Below, in pieces: positions 53,642-61,947 of a stretch of 64,000 nucleotides of DNA. The stretch is from positions 186,001-250,000 of the forward strand of contig CAKPBC010000001.1 in NCBI GenBank assembly GCA_934140155.1. The letters run 5' to 3'. Numbering within the stretch: position 1 is the first letter of the stretch; each line of letters starts with the position of its first letter. The DNA comes from an uncultured Bacilli bacterium. GTDB taxonomy: Bacteria > Bacillota_I > Bacilli_A > RFN20 > CAG-826. The position numbers and the translations under genes are program-made. The notes under the pieces are model-generated. The model was not told the DNA's origin and made no database searches. It was given only the letters and a program-made list of their open reading frames with translations.

Positions 53642-54154
53642 ATGGAACCAATGGGTGTTTTAAGACGCATCGATGAACTTGGTAGGATAGTTATTCCTAA
53701 AGGTATAAGAAGTAGATTAAAAATTAATGAAGGCAATCGTGTCGAATTGATTTTAGAAAATGATACTGAGTTATTATTAAGAAAATATTCACCAATGCAT
53801 GAAATAAAAGATAATGTAAAAAACATGTTAATTGCTTTAGAAAAAGAATTAAATATTCCTGTTTTACTATGCAATAACGAAATATTTTTAGCCTCTTCTT
53901 CTTTAAAATATGAATATTATATTGAAAAGCCGATTAGCAGCAAATTACTTGGTTTATTAAATGAAAGAAAAAATGTGGGATTAGTTAATCATAATTTAAG
54001 TAATATTAATGAGCCATTAAACTGTATGATTTATCCATTAGCAAAAAATTCTGAATTAATAGGTGGATTAATTATGATAGGAATAAATAATGTTGATGAC
54101 TTGCAAAATCGAATAATGTTACTATTTCGAAATATACTACTTAGTAATATGTAA
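53642..54154 (+). CDS. spoVT: Stage V sporulation regulator SpoVT (AbrB type)
   Basis: 170 residues: N-terminal AbrB swapped-hairpin DNA-binding domain (GVLRRIDELGRIVIPKGIRS) and a C-terminal GAF-like domain (about 58-170). SpoVT modulates forespore gene expression late in sporulation in Bacillus. It follows mfd as in B. subtilis. Its retention supports sporulation. RBS GAGGTG. Confidence 0.93.
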   Translation: MEPMGVLRRIDELGRIVIPKGIRSRLKINEGNRVELILENDTELLLRKYSPMHEIKDNVKNMLIALEKELNIPVLLCNNEIFLASSSLKYEYYIEKPISSKLLGLLNERKNVGLVNHNLSNINEPLNCMIYPLAKNSELIGGLIMIGINNVDDLQNRIMLLFRNILLSNM

Positions 54155-54184
54155 AATATGTTAAAATACTAATGGTGATGAAAA

Positions 54185-54442
54185 TTGCGATTAGATAAAT
54201 TTTTAAAAGTTTCAAGATTAATAAAAAGACGTACAATTGCTAAAGAAATTGCTAGTGATGGAGTAATAGAGATTAATGGCAGAATTGCTAAACCATCAAG
54301 CGAAATTAAAGTAGATGATATTTTAACTTTAAAATTAGGAACACATAAATTAACTATTAAAATATTGTCTATTAAAGAAGTAAGTAGAAAAAACGATTCT
54401 CAAGATATGTATGAAGTAATTAATGATGTAGTAATACTTTAA
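54185..54442 (+). CDS. rqcP: S4-domain protein RqcP/YabO (ribosome quality control)
   Basis: 85 residues with the S4 motif MRLDKFLKVSRLIKRRTIAKE. In B. subtilis YabO/RqcP binds the 50S subunit and supports poly-Ala tailing by RqcH on stalled nascent chains. The start is TTG at 54185 with GGTGA upstream; no in-frame ATG gives the conserved N-terminus. Followed by yabP. Confidence 0.9.
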   Translation: MRLDKFLKVSRLIKRRTIAKEIASDGVIEINGRIAKPSSEIKVDDILTLKLGTHKLTIKILSIKEVSRKNDSQDMYEVINDVVIL

Positions 54443-54480
54443 GTTAATAAAGCATAACCTTTATAGAGGTGAATTTATTA

Positions 54481-54759
54481 ATGGAAAATCCACAAGCAAA
54501 CAATTTAATTACATTAAGAAATCGTCAAACATTAGATATTGAAGGTGTAACAAAATTAGATAGCTTTGATTCAAAAGAATTTATGATGGATACCAATATG
54601 GGCTATTTATGTGTAACTGGTACAGATTTAGCACTAGGCCACATGAATCTAGACAAAGGAATGCTTTCTATCAAAGGCACTATCGATAGCGTGAAATTTA
54701 CAAGCAAAAATAAAGCAAATGTAATAAAAGAAAGTTTTTTAAGCAAATTATTTAAATAA
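54481..54759 (+). CDS. yabP: Spore coat/sporulation protein YabP
   Basis: 92 residues matching YabP: LRNRQTLDIEGVTKLDSFDS, then GYLCVTGTDLALGHMNLDKGMLSIKG. Required for sporulation in Bacillus together with YabQ; molecular role not firmly known. The ATG at 54481 has TAGAGGTGA upstream; an in-frame GTG overlaps that site. The stop overlaps yabQ by 1 nt. Confidence 0.9.
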   Translation: MENPQANNLITLRNRQTLDIEGVTKLDSFDSKEFMMDTNMGYLCVTGTDLALGHMNLDKGMLSIKGTIDSVKFTSKNKANVIKESFLSKLFK

Positions 54760-55166
54760 TGAGTTTAAAACAACAATTTCAAGTATTCCTAGGATCAATA
54801 GTTTTAGGAATGCTTTTTTTATGTATATGGTCTTTATTTAACGCTTGCTTTTATCGCTTAAAAAGAAATTTATTAAGATTACCTTTAGAAACACTTTTAT
54901 TTTGTGGATTAGCTTTTATTTATTATCGCTTTTTAGTAATTATTACTAGTGGAGTTCTTAATATCTTTTATCCTTTGGCTTTATTTTTAGGTGCTTTAAT
55001 CTACCAAAAATTTTATTCTCCTTATATAAATGGATATATAAATACAAAAATACAAAAATTAGAAAAAAAGTTAAAAACTATGGGCAATAAAGTAATTTTG
55101 TTTTATAATAAACATAAGCCAAAAGTAAGGAGGAAGAAAAAGAATGAAATCAAAAAAAGTACGTAA
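54759..55166 (+). CDS. yabQ: Sporulation membrane protein YabQ
   Basis: 135 residues: about four TM segments in the first 90 residues, then a basic, Lys-rich cytosolic tail (KHKPKVRRKKKNE). Length, topology and position between yabP and divIC fit YabQ, needed for cortex formation in Bacillus. Overlaps divIC by 23 nt. Confidence 0.88.
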   Translation: MSLKQQFQVFLGSIVLGMLFLCIWSLFNACFYRLKRNLLRLPLETLLFCGLAFIYYRFLVIITSGVLNIFYPLALFLGALIYQKFYSPYINGYINTKIQKLEKKLKTMGNKVILFYNKHKPKVRRKKKNEIKKST

Positions 55167-55383
55167 TATTTTATCTTTATCAATCTTCTTTATTGCTATA
55201 TGTGCAGTTGTTGTTAATGTGGTGATTGTAGCTAAAAATATTAGATATAATCAAGAACTAACACAAGAGAAAGAACGAATTGAAAAAGATTTAGGCAATT
55301 CAGACGATGATGTGTATGATATTTACATTGTTGATAATTATACCGTCTATGACGAAAAAGTTATTATAGAGTATTCAAAGTAA
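55144..55383 (+). CDS. divIC: Short septum-formation protein, FtsB/DivIC type
   Basis: 79 residues, shorter than Bacillus DivIC (about 125): basic N-terminus, one TM helix (about 11-32), a short coiled coil (NQELTQEKERIEKDLG) and a C-terminal beta-like stretch (DIYIVDNYTVYDEKVIIEYSK). DivIC/FtsB with FtsL activates FtsWI in septation. Identity rests on topology and strict gene order. Possibly a reduced form with a shortened coil. Confidence 0.75.
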   Translation: MKSKKVRNILSLSIFFIAICAVVVNVVIVAKNIRYNQELTQEKERIEKDLGNSDDDVYDIYIVDNYTVYDEKVIIEYSK

Positions 55384-55404
55384 TGGTCCGCCATTACTTT
55401 TTTT
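55378..55404 (+). terminator. Terminator between divIC and spoIIE
   Basis: AAGTAATGG, TCCG, CCATTACTT followed by a T-run, overlapping the divIC stop. It gives spoIIE its own transcription unit, as expected for a Spo0A-controlled gene. Confidence 0.85.
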
Positions 55405-55454
55405 CGACAAATAATATAGGTATTACCATTTAAAATAATGTAGAGGTGGTACTT

Positions 55455-57572
55455 ATGAAAAGTCAAAAATATATTGGTGCTATTCTTTTCTTAGTATCGA
55501 TTATTGCTGTTTTATTTGATAAAGCGTTTTTATTAAATCCTTTTGTTTTAATTGTCTTATATTTTTCATTTTATTATGGCTTAAGTAATTATTTAGTTAA
55601 TTCACTAGCGATGGTTGTGGTAGCGTTTATTATGTCAAGAAACTATGCGCTTGAAATTGCAGTTATTATCATTACTTATTTGTTTTCTACTTGCTTATTT
55701 TCTTTATTATTTAAAAAGCCGAGTGTTAAATATTATTCGCTTATTACTATAAATGTATTATTAATTATCGTAACAATGATTTTTTCTTTTTCAATAGATA
55801 ATATTTGTAATGCTTTAATAAGCGTTTTGTTTCAGTTTTTTATAATTAAATCTTTTGAATCATTTATGTTGGGGCTAGAAGATGATACTCATCAGGTTAA
55901 TATAATTGAAGTAGCAGGAGTTTTGTTTTTTGTTTTATCTTTAACAACTTTTAATGATTCCGTTGCGGTAGTTTTATGTCGTATTTTATTATTATTTATT
56001 GTAATGAAAGCTAAACGTGAAATAACAATTCTTACTTTGTTATTTATTATGATTTATACAAGTGTGTTTACTAAATTTAGTATAATTACAACAATTTCAA
56101 TGTATTTTCCACTTATTTTGCTTTGTTTTATTAAAAAAGCAAGAATTGTAACTTATGGAGTTTTATCGTTTGCTCTATTATTTATATCTCCAATCCCTTT
56201 TTATATGAATGTGAGTTTTTATGGGATAATGACTTCAATTATTATTTATGAAAGCATTAGAAGTACAAAAATCGATGATGTTTTTGAACTTATCAATAAT
56301 ATGCCCCAATCTTATAAAGCTAAAGAAAATAAATATGCATATGCTATGAACAAAATTGAAGCAATAAATAATTATGTCGCTTTAGTGGATGATACGAATG
56401 TAAAAGAATTAACGGATCCCTTTAATCAAATAATTAATGATGTTTTAGAAAATGTATGTAAAAAATGTGATCATTATCAATATTGTTCTTTAAAAAATGA
56501 TTTGCGGTTATTGTTTAAAAGTAAATTAACATCAAAAGATCGCGCGCTAATTTCTGAAAAATGCATTACTCCTTATAAGTTAACAATGGCTTTAGCTAAT
56601 AATTTTAAAGTTTATCAAAAAGAACAATATTATTATAGTTGCTATGTTGACGCTAATAAAAGATATAAGCACTTAATTAAATGCTTAGAAAAGCCGCTAA
56701 ATAATTGCTCCCTTAAACTAAAAAAGAATAATGATAATATTAAACAAAAAATATTAGAATCAGGATTACATTATTATAAGTGTTGGATGAATAATGGAAA
56801 TATTGAAGTAATTTTTAATGTTAAAGATTTCAAGGAAGATGATGAACGATTTGAAGAATTTGTAAATAAATATCTAGCAAATTCATATCAAAAACATGTA
56901 CATAAACAAAATGTTTTATCTTCCACTATTCAAGTAAGTTATATTCTAAATAGTGTTCATAACTATGATTATGGTATTGTTTCCAAAGGTTTAAACGATT
57001 CTTCTAATGGTGATAACTATTTAATTACTACTAAGAATAATGAATTGATTATTATTTTATGTGATGGAATGGGACACGGAGTCAAAGCAGAAGAATGTTC
57101 GAAATTTTTGCTTAAAGCGATAAAAAATCATTTAGAACTAGAAACAAACCTAATTGATATGGTCGGTGACTTAAATAATTTAATGTTATTTCATAATGAT
57201 AAAGAATTTTATTCCACAATGGATTTTATAAAAATAAATTTAATTTCTTTAAGAACGACTTTATTAAAATCTGGTGCATTTACGACATATTTAGTGCGTA
57301 ATCATGAAATCACAAAAATAAATAAACATAACTTGCCTTTAGGAATAGTTAACGATGTTACTTATGATATAAGCGCAACCGAACTTGAAAAAGATGATAT
57401 TCTTGTTATTGTTAGTGATGGAATAGGCGAAAGAATTGAAGAAGATGTTAAGGTATTAACTATTACTCCTAATGTTTCAATGAGCCAACTCGCGCGTAAC
57501 ATCTTTGATGTACTCTTTAAAAATAAACCAATGACAGATGATTCCACTATTATCACAATAAAAATATTGTGA
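55455..57572 (+). CDS. spoIIE: Stage II sporulation protein E (serine phosphatase)
   Basis: 705 residues. N-terminal region of about 10 TM helices (to about 275), a central cytosolic domain with a Cys pattern (CKKCDHYQYC, about 340), and a C-terminal PP2C phosphatase (from about 500) with LCDGMGHGVKAEE, NDVTYDISA region and VSDGIGE. SpoIIE dephosphorylates SpoIIAA to activate sigma-F in the forespore and assists polar septation. ATG 55455 with TAGAGGTGG upstream; an in-frame GTG lies inside that site. Not adjacent to spoIIAA/AB here. Confidence 0.94.
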   Translation: MKSQKYIGAILFLVSIIAVLFDKAFLLNPFVLIVLYFSFYYGLSNYLVNSLAMVVVAFIMSRNYALEIAVIIITYLFSTCLFSLLFKKPSVKYYSLITINVLLIIVTMIFSFSIDNICNALISVLFQFFIIKSFESFMLGLEDDTHQVNIIEVAGVLFFVLSLTTFNDSVAVVLCRILLLFIVMKAKREITILTLLFIMIYTSVFTKFSIITTISMYFPLILLCFIKKARIVTYGVLSFALLFISPIPFYMNVSFYGIMTSIIIYESIRSTKIDDVFELINNMPQSYKAKENKYAYAMNKIEAINNYVALVDDTNVKELTDPFNQIINDVLENVCKKCDHYQYCSLKNDLRLLFKSKLTSKDRALISEKCITPYKLTMALANNFKVYQKEQYYYSCYVDANKRYKHLIKCLEKPLNNCSLKLKKNNDNIKQKILESGLHYYKCWMNNGNIEVIFNVKDFKEDDERFEEFVNKYLANSYQKHVHKQNVLSSTIQVSYILNSVHNYDYGIVSKGLNDSSNGDNYLITTKNNELIIILCDGMGHGVKAEECSKFLLKAIKNHLELETNLIDMVGDLNNLMLFHNDKEFYSTMDFIKINLISLRTTLLKSGAFTTYLVRNHEITKINKHNLPLGIVNDVTYDISATELEKDDILVIVSDGIGERIEEDVKVLTITPNVSMSQLARNIFDVLFKNKPMTDDSTIITIKIL

Positions 57573-57593
57573 TATTATAGACGTGGTGATGTT

Positions 57594-58814
57594 ATGCTTG
57601 ATTTAGACAAAACAAAAAAATATTTACTTGCGTGTTCTTTTGGCCCTGATTCAATGGCTTTATTTGATATGCTTTTAAAAGAAGGTTATTATTTTTCTGT
57701 TGCACATGTAAATTATCATAAAAGAGATATTTCAAATTTTGAAGAAGAGTCAATGCGAAAGATTTGTTTAGATAACAATATAAAATGTTTTGTGCTTGAT
57801 ACTAGTAAACTTCCAAGTCATAAAGGTAATTTCCAAAACTGGGCACGTGTAGTCCGTTATAAGTTTTTTGCTGAAGTTTTAAAAAAAGAAAATCTTGATG
57901 CAGTTTTAGTAGCTCATCATTTAGATGATTTAATTGAAACATACGAAATGCAAAAAAGTCGTAATTTAGTTGTGGATTATTTAGGATTAAAAGAAAATAC
58001 AATTATTAATGATGTCCCTATTATTCGTCCATTATTAGAATATACAAAAAAAGAATTGAATGATTATTGTGTTTATAATAATGTCCCATTTTCTATTGAT
58101 GTATCAAACTTAAGTCCGGTTTATGCAAGAAATAAAATTAGACTTAATTATATTAATAATTTAACAAAAACTGAGAAACTCTTAATTAAAAAACACATTG
58201 ATGAAGAAAATAAAGAAAATGAGAAAATAAAAGAAAATCTAAGATCTAAAATTGAAGATAACTCTTTAGATATTAATGAACTAAAAGGCTTAGACAAGAA
58301 ATCTCAAATTATTGCTCTAGATTTATTACTTAAAAACAATAAAATTAATAAACATATTTCTTCTCGATTTGTAGAAGAAATTGTTAGAGCGCTTAATACG
58401 AAACAACCTAATATTTCTATTAAATTAAATGCTAATAAATATTTAACTCGTGAATATAATAAATTAAGAATTGCCAGTAATTTATTAAGTAAGCAATATT
58501 CTTATGTTATGGATAAACCTGGTCAATTAAACACAGAATATTTTTGGCTAGATCTTAAAAATGATTATGCACAATTCCGTCTAAGTTTAGATGATTTTCC
58601 AATAACTATACGTCCAGCTTTATCAGGAGATGTTAGTTATATCAATGGCATAACAAAGAAAGTAAAAAGACTTTATATAGACTGGAAAATGCCAATGCAT
58701 TTAAGAAAAATTTGGCCTTTAATTTTTAATTATAAAGGCGAACTAGTTTATGTGATTAGATACTATGATATAAATAGTCTAAACTCACATAAAGATTTTA
58801 TTGTAAAATCTTAA
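57594..58814 (+). CDS. tilS: tRNA(Ile)-lysidine synthase
   Basis: Converts C34 of the CAU anticodon of tRNA-Ile to lysidine, essential for AUA decoding. 406 residues. The PP-loop motif is ACSFGPDSMAL instead of the usual VSGGxDSM: the first Gly of the loop is Phe16. The N-terminal catalytic part keeps HVNYHKR and VAHHLDDLIET; the C-terminal part includes the TilS substrate domain. It comes directly after spoIIE; hpt, usual between tilS and ftsH in Bacillus, is missing. Confidence 0.92.
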   Translation: MLDLDKTKKYLLACSFGPDSMALFDMLLKEGYYFSVAHVNYHKRDISNFEEESMRKICLDNNIKCFVLDTSKLPSHKGNFQNWARVVRYKFFAEVLKKENLDAVLVAHHLDDLIETYEMQKSRNLVVDYLGLKENTIINDVPIIRPLLEYTKKELNDYCVYNNVPFSIDVSNLSPVYARNKIRLNYINNLTKTEKLLIKKHIDEENKENEKIKENLRSKIEDNSLDINELKGLDKKSQIIALDLLLKNNKINKHISSRFVEEIVRALNTKQPNISIKLNANKYLTREYNKLRIASNLLSKQYSYVMDKPGQLNTEYFWLDLKNDYAQFRLSLDDFPITIRPALSGDVSYINGITKKVKRLYIDWKMPMHLRKIWPLIFNYKGELVYVIRYYDINSLNSHKDFIVKS

Positions 58815-58829
58815 TTGTTTATATATAAT
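58801..58829 (+). promoter_or_regulatory. Promoter of ftsH
   Basis: TTGTAA (58801-58806) and TATAAT (58824-58829) with a 17-bp spacer. The -35 lies within the last codons of tilS. The remaining leader of about 70 nt to the ftsH ATG is AT-rich with a small inverted repeat. Confidence 0.7.
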
Positions 58830-58904
58830 ACTTTTATAACGCGAATATTAGCATAAACTAATATTATAAATATTAGGCGTATAAATAAGAGGAGGTTATG
58901 ATTA

Positions 58905-60908
58905 ATGAAACAAAACAAAAAGAATATTCTTAGCTTTATATTCCCTTATTTGTTTGTTGGCCTTGTAATTTTAATGATTTCCGGCATATTCCTTTTTAGA
59001 GGAAGCGGTGCTGAAAAACTTAGTGCAGCTGAATTGGTTAGCGTATTACAAAACCAAGAAGTAACTAGTTTAAAGCAAACAAGTAAAACAAGACTTACAA
59101 CATTTGAAGGAACTTATAAAGATGCTGATGGAAAAATGTATGCATTTACTTGTACTATTTCTAATGACACTGACAACTCAGAAGCTTTAGGCGATGTTGA
59201 AAAAGTCATTTATACAAGAACAAAAGGCTTAACTGATAAGAATGGTAATCCTGTTGTTGACTCAGAAGGAAATCAAATACAAGTTTCATACTTTGATCCA
59301 AAAACAAACTTTGAAATTGTAGATGCTTATCAAACTAACTGGCTTGAAAGTTGGGGCCCAACTATCTTGTTACTATTAGGAACTGGCGTAGTATGTTTCT
59401 TAATGTTTAGAGGAATGGCTAATTCTGTTAATGGCTCTAACAATAAGGCAATGGAATTTAATAAATCCCGCGCTCGTAGAGTTGATACATCAAAAGTTAA
59501 ATTTGATGATGTTGCTGGTGCCGATGAAGAAAAAGCCGAATTAGTAGAACTTGTTGATTATTTAAAAAATCCAAAGAAATATTCGGAATTTGGTGCTAAG
59601 TTACCAAAAGGTGTCTTATTAGTAGGCCCACCAGGAACTGGTAAAACTTTACTTGCCAAAGCAGTTGCAGGTGAAGCAGGAGTTCCATTCTATTCTATTT
59701 CTGGTTCGGATTTCGTAGAAATGTTCGTTGGTGTTGGTGCTGGACGTGTTCGTGATATGTTCAAAACCGCTAAAAAGAATGCACCATGTCTAGTCTTTAT
59801 TGATGAAATCGATGCTGTCGGTCGTCAAAGAGGTGCTGGTATGGGTGGCGGAAACGATGAACGTGAACAAACTCTTAACCAATTATTAGTAGAAATGGAT
59901 GGCTTTGATGATAACTCAGGCATTATCGTTATTGCGGCCACTAACCGTGATGATGTTCTTGACCCTGCTTTATTACGTGCTGGTCGTTTTGATAGACAAA
60001 TTACTGTTGATTTACCAGACCGTAAAGGCCGTGAAGCAATCTTAAAAGTACACGCTCGTAATAAAAAGATTGATCCATCTGTTAACTTTGAAGATTTAGC
60101 AAAAAGAACTGTTGGCTTCTCTGGTGCTGACTTAGAAAACGTATTAAATGAAGCTGCTATTTTAGCTGTTCGTGGACACAAATCTATTATTGGACTAGCT
60201 GAAATTGATGAAGCAATTGACCGCCGCTATGTTGGACCTGCTAAAGGATCTCGAGAAATGGATCCATTAGAAAAACGTACTGTTGCATTCCATGAAGCTG
60301 GTCACGCTGTTATTGGCTTAAATCTTGAAGCTTCTGATAAAGTTCAAAAGATTACAATTATTCCTCGTGGAAGAACAGGTGGACATGTTCGTCTTGCTCC
60401 AGAAACAGATCACTACAATTTAACTAAGAGCCAATTAATTGCCCGTATTATTGGATATTTAGGTGGAAGAACATCTGAAGAAATCTTCTTTAAAGATGTT
60501 TCTACTGGGGCATCTAACGATATTGAAATGGCAACAAGAATTGCTCGCCGTATGGTAACTGAATTTGGTATGTCACCATTAGGACCTATTCAATATGAAA
60601 ATGATACTGGTTCAGTATTCTTAGGAAGAGATTACAACTCTACTCAAAAGAATTTCTCAACTCAAATAGCTTATGAAATTGATACTCAAGTTCGTAAGAT
60701 TATTGAAGATGCTCATGAACAAGCAAGACAAATTCTTGAAGAACATATTGAAGATGTTAAATTAATTGCAGAAACATTGTTAAAACAAGAAACAATTACT
60801 GCAGAAGAAATCCAATATTTAATGGAACATCGTCATTTAAAATCAGAAGAAACAACTACTGAAGTTAAAACTGATGAACCAAGTGATAAAGGAGAAGGAA
60901 AGGATTAG
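58905..60908 (+). CDS. ftsH: ATP-dependent zinc metalloprotease FtsH
   Basis: Membrane-bound AAA+ protease for quality control and regulated proteolysis. 667 residues: TM1 (about 10-30), an extracytoplasmic domain of about 110 residues, TM2, then the AAA module (GPPGTGKTLLAKAVAGEAG, about 240; FVGVGAGRVRDMF; IDEIDAVGRQRG), SRH and the zinc motif HEAGH (about 465). ATG with AAGAGGAGG upstream. Confidence 0.98.
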   Translation: MKQNKKNILSFIFPYLFVGLVILMISGIFLFRGSGAEKLSAAELVSVLQNQEVTSLKQTSKTRLTTFEGTYKDADGKMYAFTCTISNDTDNSEALGDVEKVIYTRTKGLTDKNGNPVVDSEGNQIQVSYFDPKTNFEIVDAYQTNWLESWGPTILLLLGTGVVCFLMFRGMANSVNGSNNKAMEFNKSRARRVDTSKVKFDDVAGADEEKAELVELVDYLKNPKKYSEFGAKLPKGVLLVGPPGTGKTLLAKAVAGEAGVPFYSISGSDFVEMFVGVGAGRVRDMFKTAKKNAPCLVFIDEIDAVGRQRGAGMGGGNDEREQTLNQLLVEMDGFDDNSGIIVIAATNRDDVLDPALLRAGRFDRQITVDLPDRKGREAILKVHARNKKIDPSVNFEDLAKRTVGFSGADLENVLNEAAILAVRGHKSIIGLAEIDEAIDRRYVGPAKGSREMDPLEKRTVAFHEAGHAVIGLNLEASDKVQKITIIPRGRTGGHVRLAPETDHYNLTKSQLIARIIGYLGGRTSEEIFFKDVSTGASNDIEMATRIARRMVTEFGMSPLGPIQYENDTGSVFLGRDYNSTQKNFSTQIAYEIDTQVRKIIEDAHEQARQILEEHIEDVKLIAETLLKQETITAEEIQYLMEHRHLKSEETTTEVKTDEPSDKGEGKD

Positions 60909-60923
60909 TCCTTTCCTTTTTTA
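60896..60923 (+). terminator. Terminator overlapping the ftsH stop
   Basis: GGAAAGGA, TTAG, TCCTTTCC then T6; the stop codon is in the loop. The dusB ATG comes only about 5 bp later with no ribosome-binding site, so dusB is poorly translated, leaderless or read through. Confidence 0.75.
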
Positions 60924-60927
60924 AAGT

Positions 60928-61902
60928 ATGAAGGTAGGAAATATTGAATTATCTGGTGTTGTTTTCCTTGCTCCGATGGCCGGTGTAACGAATTTAGCGT
61001 ATCGTGAATTTATGAAACCATTTGGTGTGGCTTTGACTTATAGCGAGATGATTAGCGATTGTGGACTTATTTATGGAAATAAAGAAACATATAAATATCT
61101 TGATACAAGTGCGTATGAAAGACCAGTAGCTTTACAAATTTTTGGTGGAACAAAAGAAACGCTTTTAAAAGCATTAGAAATTATTGAAAGCCAAAAAGAT
61201 GACTATGATTTTATTGATGTTAATTTAGGGTGTCCCGTTCCTAAAGTTACTAAAACTGGGGCTGGTTCAGCGTGGCTTAAAAGAGAAGATGAATTATTTG
61301 ATATGATGTCAAGTTTAGTAAAAACTTCTAAAAAGCCAGTTACAGCAAAAATTAGAATTGGCTGGGATGAACAATCAATTAATGTTGAACGTATTGTAAC
61401 AATATTACAAGATGCCGGTGTTTCTTTAATTGCTATTCATCCACGTACAAGAAATCAACTTTATAGCGGTGTTGCTAATTATGAACGTATTAAAGACATT
61501 AAAAAACTATTACATATCCCGTTAGTTATAAGCGGTGATATATTTACTTTAGAATCCGCTATTGAGGCGCAAAAGTTAACTAATGCTGATGGAATAATGG
61601 TCGCAAGAGGTGCGATTGGTAATCCTTATTTAATTACACAAATTGACCGCTATTTTAAAACAGGTGAAGTATTACCACGTATTAGTTTGAATCAACAATT
61701 AGAATATTTAAAAGAATATGCTAACAAATTAATAGATTTAAAAGGTGAAGATGTAGCAATTCGAGAACTAAGAGGTATTGCGCCACATTTCTTAAAAGGA
61801 TATCCTAATTTAAAAAAATATCGTGTTAAGCTAACTACGGAAATGACATCATTAAATGATTTATTAAATATGATTGATGATATTAAGGTAAATAACTTTT
61901 AA
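60928..61902 (+). CDS. dusB: tRNA-dihydrouridine synthase (DusB type)
   Basis: FMN enzyme reducing uridine in the tRNA D-loop. 324 residues: LAPMAGVTNLAYR, VNLGCPVPKVTKTGAGSAWL (catalytic Cys in the GCP motif), KIRIGWD and MVARGAIGNP. No Shine-Dalgarno sequence precedes the ATG; it sits right after the ftsH terminator. The order ftsH-dusB-lysS is common in Firmicutes. Confidence 0.95.
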   Translation: MKVGNIELSGVVFLAPMAGVTNLAYREFMKPFGVALTYSEMISDCGLIYGNKETYKYLDTSAYERPVALQIFGGTKETLLKALEIIESQKDDYDFIDVNLGCPVPKVTKTGAGSAWLKREDELFDMMSSLVKTSKKPVTAKIRIGWDEQSINVERIVTILQDAGVSLIAIHPRTRNQLYSGVANYERIKDIKKLLHIPLVISGDIFTLESAIEAQKLTNADGIMVARGAIGNPYLITQIDRYFKTGEVLPRISLNQQLEYLKEYANKLIDLKGEDVAIRELRGIAPHFLKGYPNLKKYRVKLTTEMTSLNDLLNMIDDIKVNNF

Positions 61903-61947
61903 AACAAGTTAAAATTTGTTAAAATATGAAAGATTTGAGGTGGAATT

